DNA from: Marmoricola sp.
GTDB lineage: Bacteria; Actinomycetota; Actinomycetes; Propionibacteriales; Nocardioidaceae
Reading direction: 5' to 3'
Assembly (NCBI GenBank): GCA_025965195.1
Contig: JAOPXK010000086.1
Span: 26,743 to 90,742 of the forward strand
DNA: 64,000 nt
Shown one piece after another: positions 44,015 through 54,000 of the stretch (position 1 is the first letter of the stretch; every line of letters begins with the position of its first letter). The notes under the pieces are model-generated. The model saw only the letters and a list, made by a program, of their open reading frames with translations. It was not told the DNA's origin and searched no databases. The translations under genes and the position numbers were made by a program.

Positions 44015-44539
44015 TCAGGTGATGAGCAACGCCGCGATGGTACCGCCGAGCTCGTAAGCGTCTTCGCGGTCGGTTTCCCCGACATCGCCCAACACTTCGA
44101 GGACGCCATAACCCTGTTTCCAGTTCAGCGCGCCCGTCATCGACAGGACCGAACGGACAGCGCCGGTCGTGTCGTGGCGCCCGTGCACGTAGAGACCGAA
44201 CGGGCGTCCAGCCGTCCCGCATTGAGGACCGGAGGTTGAGCCTGTCGAATCCCCGCTGCCGTCCGGAGCGAGTGCTCCGCCGATCTGTAGGAACGTCGAG
44301 TCGAAGACGTGCTTCATCGCTCCCGACATGTAGCCGAAGTTGGCGGTGGTGCCGAGCACGTACCCGTCCGCGGCGAGCAGGTCATCGGCCGTGGCTTCAC
44401 CCCGGGCAAACGCCAGCGCCTCAAGGTCAACCACGTCGACGCCTTCGATCGCATCGTCGCGCGCACCCGCAATCACGGCATCCGTCAGTTGCTGCAGCCC
44501 GGCGGTCGGGGAGTGGTGGACGACGAGGAGCCGAGGCAT
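44015..44539 (-). CDS. Flavodoxin/NADPH-dependent FMN reductase family protein
   Basis: A 174-residue flavoprotein-like domain. VVHHSPTAGLQQLTDAVIAG (about 6-25) is the FMN phosphate-binding loop region, and GTTANFGYMSGAMKHVFDST matches the second flavin loop of NAD(P)H:quinone-type reductases. The substrate is unknown. An unusual Ser/Gly/Thr insertion (about residues 93-106, DGSGDSTGSTSGPQ) is encoded by a REP-like motif at 44229-44254. ATG 44539 is chosen; the open frame continues upstream through cydA in antisense. It lies divergent from cydA. Confidence 0.85.
   Translation of the reverse strand: MPRLLVVHHSPTAGLQQLTDAVIAGARDDAIEGVDVVDLEALAFARGEATADDLLAADGYVLGTTANFGYMSGAMKHVFDSTFLQIGGALAPDGSGDSTGSTSGPQCGTAGRPFGLYVHGRHDTTGAVRSVLSMTGALNWKQGYGVLEVLGDVGETDREDAYELGGTIAALLIT
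44229..44254. repeat. REP-like motif inside the flavodoxin-family gene
   Basis: CCGGAGGTTGAGCCTGTCGA followed by ATCCCC is a member of the dispersed family and lies fully inside the coding sequence, in frame, encoding a Ser/Thr/Gly-rich loop. Confidence 0.7.
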
Positions 44540-44641
44540 GCGACTCACCCTATGCGCGCGGCTCTTCGCGGGGTGGGTCCCTGATCCGGCGCCGCGGCAG
44601 CCGTGTGCGAACCGGCAGAGGACGCCGCCTAGGCTGACCGC

Positions 44642-46057
44642 ATGATCGGCTACGAAGTGGCCACGCACTACCTCGCCAGCGCTTCGAGCGACGGGCCACC
44701 CGGCCTGCTGCCGGCCCGCGAGCAGATGGCCCTGTCGCTCGGCTGGCACATCATCCTCGCCTGCTTCGGAGTCGCCTTCCCGACGATGATCTACGTCGTC
44801 CACCGCCGAGGACTGGTGAGGGACGACCCGGTTGCCCTCGGACTCGCCCGGCGATGGGCGAAGGTCTCGGCCGTCCTGTTTGCGATCGGGGCAGTGTCGG
44901 GGACGGTGCTCAGCTTCGAGATGGGCCTCCTGTGGCCCGGCCTGATGGGGCGGTACGGCGACGTGCTCGGCCTGCCGTTCGCCTTCGAGGGGTTGTCCTT
45001 CTTCGTCGAGGCGATCTTCCTCGGCATCTATCTCTACGGCTGGGACCGGATGCCACCCCGTCGGCATCTCGCGACGTTGCTTCCGATGGGCACCGCGGGC
45101 GTGGTCGGGACATTCTGCGTGGTCTCGGTCAATGCCTGGATGAACAACCCGACCGGGTTCCGTCTCGTCGGCGGCAAGGTCACCGACGTGAACCCGTGGC
45201 GAGCGATGTTCAACGACGGCGTCTGGCTGCAGTTCGCACACATGTGGGTCGGTGCGTTCATGCTCGTCGGCTTCGTGGTGTCCGGGGTGTATGCGGCGGG
45301 CATGCTCAAGGGCCGTGTCGATGCCCATCACAAGCTCGGCTTCATGGTGCCCTTCGTCTTCGCCACGGTCGCGGCGGTGGCACAACCGCTGATCGGACAC
45401 GTCCTCGGGCTCCGCGTCGGTGACACCCAGCCGTCGAAGCTGGCAGCGTTCGAGCTGGCCACCACCACAGAGAATCCGGCACCGTTGAGGCTGGGCGGCC
45501 TGCTGATCAACGGGCACGTGCGGTGGGCGCTGGACATCCCTCGGATCGGGTCGCTGATCGCCCGGAACTCCTTCCACAAGGCCGTGCAGGGCATGGACAC
45601 CATCCCGGTCCGGGACCGGCCGCCGATGAACATCACCCACCTCGCCTTCCAGTCGATGGTCGGCATCGGCACCCTGCTGGCGGTTGCCGTGGTTGTCTTC
45701 TGGGTCGCCCGCTGGCGTGGTCGCGACCTGCTGCCCAACAAGTGGTTCCTCAGGTTCGCTGTCGTTGCCGGGCCGATGGCGATCGTCGCGCTCGAATGCG
45801 GCTGGGTGGCGACCGAGGTGGGTCGACAGCCGTGGACCGTGTGGCACGTCCTGCGGACCACCGACGCTGCAAGCACCAGCTCGGGCCTGTGGTGGAGCTA
45901 TGCCGGTGCGTTCGTGGTCTACATCGGGATGACGATCGGTGCGTTCGTCGTACTCCGCTCGATGGCCAGGCGCTGGCGTGCGGGCGAGATGGACCTGCCC
46001 ACGCCGTACGGGCCGGGCGCCGCGCGGGTGGACGAGCCTGCGGAGCCAGGGCGATGA
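44642..46057 (+). CDS. cydA: Cytochrome bd ubiquinol oxidase subunit I
   Basis: Haem-bearing subunit of the high-affinity quinol oxidase, 471 residues with about nine membrane helices. AREQMALSLGWHIILACFGV carries the N-terminal His haem ligand, FEGLSFFVEAIFLGIYLYGW the conserved acidic haem-region residues, and WVATEVGRQPW the CydA GRQPW signature. The quinol-binding loop is of the short type. Usually induced at low oxygen. The stop overlaps cydB by 4 bp. No cydDC genes are in view. Confidence 0.95.
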   Translation: MIGYEVATHYLASASSDGPPGLLPAREQMALSLGWHIILACFGVAFPTMIYVVHRRGLVRDDPVALGLARRWAKVSAVLFAIGAVSGTVLSFEMGLLWPGLMGRYGDVLGLPFAFEGLSFFVEAIFLGIYLYGWDRMPPRRHLATLLPMGTAGVVGTFCVVSVNAWMNNPTGFRLVGGKVTDVNPWRAMFNDGVWLQFAHMWVGAFMLVGFVVSGVYAAGMLKGRVDAHHKLGFMVPFVFATVAAVAQPLIGHVLGLRVGDTQPSKLAAFELATTTENPAPLRLGGLLINGHVRWALDIPRIGSLIARNSFHKAVQGMDTIPVRDRPPMNITHLAFQSMVGIGTLLAVAVVVFWVARWRGRDLLPNKWFLRFAVVAGPMAIVALECGWVATEVGRQPWTVWHVLRTTDAASTSSGLWWSYAGAFVVYIGMTIGAFVVLRSMARRWRAGEMDLPTPYGPGAARVDEPAEPGR

Positions 46058-47055
46058 GCCTCGCGTACGTCGTCGCGGCCGCGATGTTCGCCGGCATCGT
46101 GATCTACACACTCTTCGGTGGTGCGGACTTCGGGTCCGGGTTCTTCGACCTCACCGCCGGAACCACGGCGACCGGTGGCGAGCTGCGCGTCCTGATCGAC
46201 CACAGCATCGGCCCGGTGTGGGAGGCCAACCACGTCTGGCTGATCTACATCCTGGTGATCTGGTGGACGGCCTTCCCGGCGGCGTTCGCAGCAACGACCA
46301 CAACCCTCTTCGTGCCGCTCGCCCTTGCGCTGTTGGGCATTGTCCTGCGCGGCGCGAGCTTCGCCTTCCGCAAGTACTCCGCCACCGTCGCGCAGGCACG
46401 CCTCTTCGGGGTTGTCTTCGCCAGCTCCTCGCTGATCACGCCGTTCTTCCTGGGCGCCGTGGCCGGCGCCGTCGCGTCGGGTCGCGTGCCTGCCAAGGGC
46501 TACGGCGATCCATGGTCGTCCTGGCTGCACCCGACGTCAGTCTTCGGCGGCCTGATCGCGGTCGGCACCTGCGCCTTCCTGGCTGGGGCCTTCCTCACCG
46601 CTGACGCAGCGCGCTCGCAACACCTGCGCCTGAGCGAGCAGCTCCGGGTGCGCACTCTTGTGGTCGGAGCGCTGACGGGTGCGCTGGTCCTTGTCGCCCT
46701 GGTGCCGATCCGCCACGACGCCCGCAGCCTGAGTGACGGGCTGCTCGGTCGCGCGGCGCCGCTCGTCGTGGTCTCCGCGATCGCCGGTGCGGCCACCCTG
46801 CTGATGCTCTACCGCCGTCGGTACGGCGTTGCCCGGATCGGCGCCGTCGTGGCGGTGGCGGCCGTGGTCATCGGGTGGGGCATGGCCCAGTCGCCATGGC
46901 TGCTGATGAACCAGGTCCGCATCGATGACGCGGCGGGCGCGCCTGCCACGCTTGCGGCGCTGCTGGTCGTGGTCGGGGTCGCCGTCGTGGTCGTCGTACC
47001 GGCCCTGGGCTACCTCTTCTGGCTCACCCAGTCGGAGCGTTGGACCCGGCCCTGA
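46054..47055 (+). CDS. cydB: Cytochrome bd ubiquinol oxidase subunit II
   Basis: Membrane partner of CydA, 333 residues with eight or nine helices. TLFGGADFGSGFFDLTAG near the N-terminus and GPVWEANHVWLIY are the CydB signatures; LRGASFAFRKY follows. The C-terminal half is hydrophobic with short basic loops. ATG 46054 overlaps the cydA stop; the longer frame from 45523 lies inside cydA. The next 35 bp lead to the leuA leader peptide. Confidence 0.95.
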   Translation: MSLAYVVAAAMFAGIVIYTLFGGADFGSGFFDLTAGTTATGGELRVLIDHSIGPVWEANHVWLIYILVIWWTAFPAAFAATTTTLFVPLALALLGIVLRGASFAFRKYSATVAQARLFGVVFASSSLITPFFLGAVAGAVASGRVPAKGYGDPWSSWLHPTSVFGGLIAVGTCAFLAGAFLTADAARSQHLRLSEQLRVRTLVVGALTGALVLVALVPIRHDARSLSDGLLGRAAPLVVVSAIAGAATLLMLYRRRYGVARIGAVVAVAAVVIGWGMAQSPWLLMNQVRIDDAAGAPATLAALLVVVGVAVVVVVPALGYLFWLTQSERWTRP

Positions 47056-47090
47056 GCGCCCGCAGGCGAATCGGATAGTCTGGTCGCATC

Positions 47091-48937
<1,847 letters not shown>

Positions 48938-48939
<2 letters not shown>

Positions 48940-48961
48940 TCTCGACAAGCTCGATCACCGG
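48938..48961. repeat. REP-like motif overlapping the leuA stop codon
   Basis: GATCTCGACAAGCTCGATC followed by ACCGG. The first 19 bases are identical to those at the hisD start (36547). It fills nearly all of the 27-bp gap between the convergent leuA and GNAT genes. Confidence 0.75.
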
Positions 48962-48966
48962 AACGA

Positions 48967-49440
48967 CTATCGGGCAGGCAGAACCATCCGCTCGACGACG
49001 TGAGACGAACGTTCACGTAGCGGCGTGGTCTCGCCGGTCCCTACGAATCCGAACCTCTCGTAGGACCGGCGGGCCACGTCGTTCCCGGCTGCCACCTCGA
49101 GATGCACCCGGTGGCCGGTCGGCTCCGCGATCTTGATCAGCTCCTCGAGGATCAACCCGTTGAGCCCCCGGCCACGAGCAGCGGGCTCAACCCAGATGGC
49201 CACGATGTGCAGCCAGCCGGGCAGGTCTTCGTAGCACGAGCCCATGCCGACCGGCTCGTCGTCCTCGAACCCCAGCACCGACAGGCCTTCCGCGAGCCAG
49301 TCGGTGAAGTGCGTCTCGGGAAGGCACTGCTCGCGGGCCAGGGTCGATCCGAAAGCGGTCGGTGCATCCGCGAGCGCGCGCAGCCGGATGTCGCGCCAAG
49401 CAGGGGCGTCTTCCACGAGAGCACGGCGTACGGACAACAT
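48967..49440 (-). CDS. GNAT family N-acetyltransferase
   Basis: A 157-residue stand-alone GNAT domain. It begins MLSVRRALVEDAPAWRDIRL and contains VGMGSCYEDLPGWLHIVAIW (beta strands 3 and 4), the acetyl-CoA loop VEPAARGRGLNGLILEELI (about 89-107) and EVAAGNDVARRSYERFGF. The acyl acceptor is unknown. ATG 49440 is chosen; the frame stays open far upstream in antisense to the hydrolase gene, which is not credible. It converges with leuA. Confidence 0.88.
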   Translation of the reverse strand: MLSVRRALVEDAPAWRDIRLRALADAPTAFGSTLAREQCLPETHFTDWLAEGLSVLGFEDDEPVGMGSCYEDLPGWLHIVAIWVEPAARGRGLNGLILEELIKIAEPTGHRVHLEVAAGNDVARRSYERFGFVGTGETTPLRERSSHVVERMVLPAR

Positions 49441-49530
49441 GCTCCGAGTCTGGCGGGGACGCCGAGTGCGGGCGAGTGGTTTTCGTCGCACTTCCCGCGT
49501 CCCGGACCCGCGCGGATCTAGGGTCATCAC

Positions 49531-50382
49531 ATGACGTTGGTTTCCGAGCGGATCGGTCGCTTCTTCCATGAGGACTACCGCATCGAGTACACCGAGTACG
49601 GCGCGGGCGAGAACTGGGTGATCCTGCTGCACGGCCAGCTGATGCCGCGCCGGATGCACCAGCCTCTGGCTCGCAAGCTTGCGGGCAACGGCGCCCATGT
49701 GCTCACCGTCGACCTGCTCGGACACGGCCGCTCGGACCGTCCCGTGGACCCGCTGGTCTACTCGATGACGGCGTTCGGCGAGCAGGTGGTCGCGCTGATG
49801 GACGAGTTCGACATCGACCAGGCCGTCATCGGAGGTACCTCGCTCGGAGCGAACGTCTCCCTCGAAGTGGCCGACAACGCCCCCGAGCGGGTCCGGGGGC
49901 TGATCCTCGAGATGCCGGTGCTCGACAACGGGCTCGAGGCCGGCATGCTCGCGTTCGGCCCGCTGATGTTCATCGCCCGGTTCGCGCCGTTCAGCATCAA
50001 CCTGCTCCGGCGTACGACGAAGGCGGTGCCGCGAGGCGTCGTCCCGTTCTGGGCCGGGATCGTCCTCGACACGCTCAACCAGCGCCCGGCCGCGCTCCGG
50101 GCCGCCGTCCACGGAATCTTCTTCGGCCGGATCGCACCGTCATCCAAGCGCCGCCAGCAGATCGGCGTACCCGCGCTGGTGATCGGGCACCCGCGTGACC
50201 CGATCCACCAGTTCGCCGACGCCGAGATGCTTGCCGAGGAGCTGCCGGCCTCGACCTTCGTCAAGGCCAAGGGCATCCTCGAGTGGCGTTACCGGCCGCT
50301 ACGGCTCGATGACATCGCGATCGGCTTCGTCGACGAGTGCTACCGGGCGCCGGCGAAGGGCCGGCGCCTCCAGGGCACCTGA
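49531..50382 (+). CDS. Alpha/beta hydrolase-fold protein, possibly lacking the catalytic His
   Basis: A 283-residue alpha/beta hydrolase. The oxyanion loop is LLHGQLMPRRMHQP (about 33-46), LLGHGRSDRP follows, the nucleophile elbow is GGTSLGANVS, and a later acid is in IGHPRDPIHQFAD. The expected catalytic His near the C-terminus (usually GH before the last helix) is not visible: the corresponding stretch reads KAKGILEWRYRP. It may be inactive, use another residue, or have a non-hydrolytic role. It precedes recO by 48 bp. Confidence 0.82.
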   Translation: MTLVSERIGRFFHEDYRIEYTEYGAGENWVILLHGQLMPRRMHQPLARKLAGNGAHVLTVDLLGHGRSDRPVDPLVYSMTAFGEQVVALMDEFDIDQAVIGGTSLGANVSLEVADNAPERVRGLILEMPVLDNGLEAGMLAFGPLMFIARFAPFSINLLRRTTKAVPRGVVPFWAGIVLDTLNQRPAALRAAVHGIFFGRIAPSSKRRQQIGVPALVIGHPRDPIHQFADAEMLAEELPASTFVKAKGILEWRYRPLRLDDIAIGFVDECYRAPAKGRRLQGT

Positions 50383-50430
50383 TCCGGCGGGTCGAGCGCC
50401 TCAGCCCGGGCGGCGGGGGAGAATGGACCC

Positions 50431-51177
50431 ATGCCCCTCTACAGCGACGAAGCGATCGTGCTGCGCACGCGCAAGCTCGCAGAGGCAGACCGGATCATCA
50501 CCCTGCTGACCCGTGAGCACGGTGTGGTGCGTGCCGTCGCCAAGGGCGTACGCCGGACCTCGTCACGTTTCGGGTCCCGGCTCGAGCCCTTCACCCATGT
50601 CGACCTGCAGCTCTCCGGCGGCACCGTTGGGCGCAATCTCGACCTGGTCACCCAGGCGGTGACGCTGGCGCCGTTCGGGTCGCGGATCAGCAACGACTAC
50701 GACCGTTACACCGCGGCGTCGGTGATGCTCGAGACGGCCGAGCGGCTCGTCGTCGAGGAGCGCGAGCCGTCGGTGCAGCAGTATCTCCTCCTCGTCGGGG
50801 CACTCCGCGCGATGACCGGGGGAGAGCGTCGTCCGTCCGACGTCCTCGACTCGTTCCTGCTGCGTTCGCTCGCGGTCGCCGGCTATGCCCCGTCGTTCGA
50901 CGGCTGCGCACGATGTGGGCTCGAGGGGCCGCACAAGGCGTTCAACCCGGCAGCCGGAGGCATGTTGTGCGCGACGTGCCGGGTGCCCGGGTCGGCGCAT
51001 CCGGCTGCGCAGACGATCGTGCTGCTCGGGGCGCTGCTCGCGGGCGACTGGGAGGTCGTCGACGCGGCCGACGTACGGCATCGACGGGAGGCGCGCGGGC
51101 TGGTCTCGGCGTACCTCTCCTGGCATCTCGAACGCGGACTGCGGTCGCTGCCCCATGTCTCCTATGCCGCCGAATGA
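50431..51177 (+). CDS. recO: DNA repair protein RecO
   Basis: Recombination mediator of the RecFOR pathway, 248 residues. An N-terminal OB fold (YSDEAIVLRTRKLAEADRII, then GVVRAVAKGVRR) is followed by a helical middle and a zinc motif with two CxxC pairs (CARCG, then CATCR about 25 residues later). RecO promotes annealing and loads RecA on SSB-coated DNA with RecR. The recO-uppS pair is conserved in actinobacteria, including mycobacteria. Confidence 0.94.
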   Translation: MPLYSDEAIVLRTRKLAEADRIITLLTREHGVVRAVAKGVRRTSSRFGSRLEPFTHVDLQLSGGTVGRNLDLVTQAVTLAPFGSRISNDYDRYTAASVMLETAERLVVEEREPSVQQYLLLVGALRAMTGGERRPSDVLDSFLLRSLAVAGYAPSFDGCARCGLEGPHKAFNPAAGGMLCATCRVPGSAHPAAQTIVLLGALLAGDWEVVDAADVRHRREARGLVSAYLSWHLERGLRSLPHVSYAAE

Positions 51178-51204
51178 GCGCAGCCGGGTGAGCATCGCTA
51201 TCCT

Positions 51205-51260
51205 CTCGACCACCGCTGGTCGAGCTGCCGCACCGGCTGGTCGAGCTCGGTCGAGACCCC
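51205..51260. repeat. REP-like hairpins in the recO-uppS gap
   Basis: CTCGACCACCGCTGGTCGAG (51205-51224) is a perfect 8-bp stem with a CCGC loop. It is followed by CCGGCTGGTCGAGCTCGGTC and GAGACC (51233-51258), a second, compound member of the family. Together they occupy most of the 97 bp before the uppS start, ending a few bases before its AGGAGG. Confidence 0.75.
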
Positions 51261-51274
51261 GCAGGAGGTAGGTC

Positions 51275-52063
51275 GTGCGTCGTGTGAGCAAGCTCCGGGG
51301 CGGCACGTCCGTACGCCGGCCCACGCCGCACCCTTCCGGAGCACTGCCACCGAAGATCCCGGCCGACCTCGTGCCCAAACACGTCGCGATCATCATGGAC
51401 GGCAACGGTCGCTGGGCGGGGCAACGTGGGCTCCCGCGCACTGCTGGACACGAACGCGGTGAGCACTCGCTCTTCGACGTCGTCGAGGGAGCGATCGAGA
51501 TCGGTGTGAAGGCCATCTCGGCGTACGCCTTCTCGACGGAGAACTGGTCGCGCTCGCCCGACGAGGTGAAGTTCCTGATGGGCTTCAACCGTGACGTGAT
51601 CCGGCGTCGGCGCGACGAGATGAACGAGCTCGGTGTGCGGGTCCGCTGGGCCGGCCGCTCACCGCGGTTGTGGCGATCGGTGATCAAGGAGCTCCAGGTT
51701 GCCGAGGAGCTGACCAAGGACAACGACGTACTCACCCTGACGATGTGCGTCAACTACGGCGGCCGGGCCGAGCTCGCCGACGCCGCCAAGGGGATTGCCC
51801 GCGATGTCGCCCTCGGCAAGGTCAACGCGGAGCGGGTCGACGAGAAGATGTTCGAGAAGTACCTCTACCTGCCCGACCTGGCCTCGGCCGACATGATCTG
51901 GCGCACCTCCGGCGAGCAGCGGCTGAGCAACTTCATGCTCTGGCAGGCGGCGTACTCCGAAATGATCTTCACCGACGTGCTCTGGCCCGATGTCGACCGC
52001 CGCGAGCTCTGGAAGGCGATCGAGACCTACGCGAGTCGGGATCGCCGGTACGGCTCCGCCTGA
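51275..52063 (+). CDS. uppS: Isoprenyl transferase (undecaprenyl/decaprenyl diphosphate synthase)
   Basis: cis-Prenyltransferase producing the lipid carrier used by MraY and MurG. The 262-residue protein has HVAIIMDGNGRWAGQRGLPR with the catalytic Asp (near 35-54), TAGHERG, YAFSTENWSRS and the C-terminal WRTSGEQRLSNFMLWQAAY. GTG 51275 is preceded by a strong AGGAGG. The exact chain length made cannot be judged. It is followed 5 bp later by the second 88-bp palindromic element. Confidence 0.95.
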   Translation: MRRVSKLRGGTSVRRPTPHPSGALPPKIPADLVPKHVAIIMDGNGRWAGQRGLPRTAGHERGEHSLFDVVEGAIEIGVKAISAYAFSTENWSRSPDEVKFLMGFNRDVIRRRRDEMNELGVRVRWAGRSPRLWRSVIKELQVAEELTKDNDVLTLTMCVNYGGRAELADAAKGIARDVALGKVNAERVDEKMFEKYLYLPDLASADMIWRTSGEQRLSNFMLWQAAYSEMIFTDVLWPDVDRRELWKAIETYASRDRRYGSA

Positions 52064-52068
52064 GGTGA

Positions 52069-52156
52069 GTTTTCACAGGGTATGAACCCAAACCGGTACG
52101 TCGCACACGTCGCGACATGTGCGAAGAGGAGGTTTGACCTCACACCCTGTGAAAAC
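52069..52156. repeat. 88-bp palindromic dispersed repeat, copy 2
   Basis: Same length and orientation as the copy at 17412. The terminal 13-bp inverted repeat GTTTTCACAGGGT/ACCCTGTGAAAAC is perfect. The inner stem TCGCACA/TGTGCGA is only 7 bp here, because an 8-of-10 diverged block (AACCGGTACG) replaces the left-arm sequence that in copy 1 pairs with AGAGGAG. The right arm is unchanged. It lies between uppS and the ABC transporter gene. Confidence 0.85.
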
Positions 52157-52242
52157 GGTCCCCCGCCCCGCTGACAAATGTCACGGTCGGTTCGTGACGC
52201 TCGGGCGAGGACTCGGTCGGGCGGTTGGGACAGGATCAGGTC

Positions 52243-53199
52243 ATGACCTCAATGCACACCGACACACATGAAGGACCCGGCACGGGGGTGCGGGGCGTTC
52301 CTGCGGTGAGTTTGCGTGGCGTGACCAAGGACTTCGGGCACGTGCACGCCGTACGCGGGATCGACCTGGACATCCAACAGGGCGAGATCGTCGCCTTCCT
52401 CGGTCCCAACGGGGCCGGCAAGACCACCACCATCGACATGGTCCTCGGGCTGTCGACTCCGACCACCGGGGAGATCGAGGTGATGGGCCAGAAGCCGCGT
52501 ACGGCGATCGCCCACGGCCTGGTCTCGGCGGTGATGCAGACCGGCGGCCTGCTCAAGGACCTCACGGTCAAGGAGACCGTTGCCTACATGGCGAGCTTGT
52601 TTGCCACCACGGCGGACGTCGACGACGTGCTGGCGCGGGCCGGCATCGCCTCGCTGGCGGACCGCAAGGTCGGCAAGTGCTCGGGCGGCGAGCAGCAGCG
52701 GCTCCGGTTCGCCCTGGCCCTGCTGCCCGACCCGGCGCTGTTGCTCCTCGACGAGCCGACAACCGGCATGGACGTCGAGGGCCGCCGCGCCTTCTGGAAC
52801 GCGATCCGTGAGGACGCCGGGAAGGGCCGCACGGTGCTCTTCGCGACGCACTACCTCGAGGAAGCCGACCAGTACGCCGACCGGATCGTGCTCGTCAGCA
52901 AGGGCAGGATCGTCGCCGACGGCACCGGTTCGGAGGTGAAGGCGCTCGCCTCCGGACGCACCGTCCGGGCGACCATCACCAACCCCGACACTGACCGGCT
53001 CGCCGGCCTTGGCGGCGTCGACTCCGTCGAGATTCGCGGCGACTCGATCTACGTGCACGCGAAGGACAGCGATGCCGTTGCGAGGTATCTCCTCAACGAG
53101 ACCGACGCGCGGGACATCGAGATCACCTCACGCGGCCTCGAGGATGCGTTCCTCAGCCTGACCGGCGACAACGACCACTCCGAAGGAGACGACCAGTGA
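52243..53199 (+). CDS. ABC transporter ATP-binding protein (exporter type)
   Basis: A 318-residue ATPase of the drug/lipid-exporter (CcmA/DrrA-like) group. Walker A is GPNGAGKTTT (about 54-63), signature CSGGEQQRL (about 146-154), Walker B LLLLDEPTTGMD (about 165-176), with the H-loop ATHYLEEADQYADRI following. A C-terminal domain of about 90 residues is present. ATG 52243 is used, with AGGATCAGG upstream. The stop overlaps its permease. Followed by a DesK/DesR-like pair, an arrangement typical of exporters that respond to envelope or membrane stress. Confidence 0.92.
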   Translation: MTSMHTDTHEGPGTGVRGVPAVSLRGVTKDFGHVHAVRGIDLDIQQGEIVAFLGPNGAGKTTTIDMVLGLSTPTTGEIEVMGQKPRTAIAHGLVSAVMQTGGLLKDLTVKETVAYMASLFATTADVDDVLARAGIASLADRKVGKCSGGEQQRLRFALALLPDPALLLLDEPTTGMDVEGRRAFWNAIREDAGKGRTVLFATHYLEEADQYADRIVLVSKGRIVADGTGSEVKALASGRTVRATITNPDTDRLAGLGGVDSVEIRGDSIYVHAKDSDAVARYLLNETDARDIEITSRGLEDAFLSLTGDNDHSEGDDQ

Positions 53200-53984
53200 C
53201 GACCGCAACGATCGACCCGACCACCCGGCGCGTGCCGCCGCTGGGCGGGTTCAACGCGACCATGCTCGGCATCGAGCTGAGGCGCATGCTGCGCAACCGG
53301 CGCACGATGGCGTTCACCCTGATCATGCCGGTGGTGCTCTACCTGATCATCGGGACCAACAGCAGCTATGTGACCGAGAAGAGCGGGCACGGCAACGTCT
53401 CGGCGTACATCCTGATCAGCATGGCGGCGTACGGCGCCGTCCTGGCTGCCACCAGCGGTGGTGCGATGGTGGCGACCGAGCGGGCTCTGGGCTGGTCGCG
53501 ACAGCTGCGGCTGACACCTCTCTCGCCGATCGCCTACATCGCAACGAAGGCCTGCATCGCGATGGCCCTCGGCCTGACCTCGGTCGTCGCGGTCAACGTC
53601 GCCGGAGTGGTGACCAACAAAGCAGAGATGCCCACGCAGGACTGGATCTTCGCGGCCCTGATCGCCTGGCTCGGCTCGGTGGTGTTCGGTGCCTTCGGAC
53701 TGTTCATGGGCTACCTGCTCCCGAGTGAGAATGTGATGCAGATCCTCGGCCCGATGATGGCCGGGCTGGCGGCAATCGGTGGACTCTGGTTCCCGATCGA
53801 CTCGAGCTCGGTGCTGGGTCACATCTCGGCCGCGACGCCGATCTACGGTCTGGCCAACCTGGCTCGCTGGCCCCTGGAAGGTGGTACCCCGCACCTGATC
53901 TGGGTGGTCAACCTCGTTGTCTGGCTGGCGATCTTCGTGACCGGCGCGGCCTGGCGGATGAGCAAGGACACCGCTCGCGTCTGA
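53196..53984 (+). CDS. ABC transporter permease (ABC-2 type)
   Basis: A 262-residue ABC-2 permease with six membrane helices, starting with the cytoplasmic MLGIELRRMLRNRRTMAFTL typical of this family. It partners the ATPase encoded upstream (GTG 53196 overlaps that stop). ABC-2 exporters move lipids, drugs or polysaccharides; the substrate cannot be deduced. The extracytoplasmic loop between helices 1 and 2 is short. Confidence 0.9.
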   Translation: MTTATIDPTTRRVPPLGGFNATMLGIELRRMLRNRRTMAFTLIMPVVLYLIIGTNSSYVTEKSGHGNVSAYILISMAAYGAVLAATSGGAMVATERALGWSRQLRLTPLSPIAYIATKACIAMALGLTSVVAVNVAGVVTNKAEMPTQDWIFAALIAWLGSVVFGAFGLFMGYLLPSENVMQILGPMMAGLAAIGGLWFPIDSSSVLGHISAATPIYGLANLARWPLEGGTPHLIWVVNLVVWLAIFVTGAAWRMSKDTARV

Positions 53985-54000
53985 TGACGCGACGGATAGC

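Noticed and set aside
44015..46111. 698-residue minus-strand ORF extending the flavodoxin gene through cydA
   Set aside because: The real domain begins at ATG 44539; the upstream part is antisense to cydA and low complexity.
52069..52156. A small ORF using the AGAGGAGG in the 88-bp element as ribosome-binding site
   Set aside because: No sensible start codon and conserved frame follow it in either copy.
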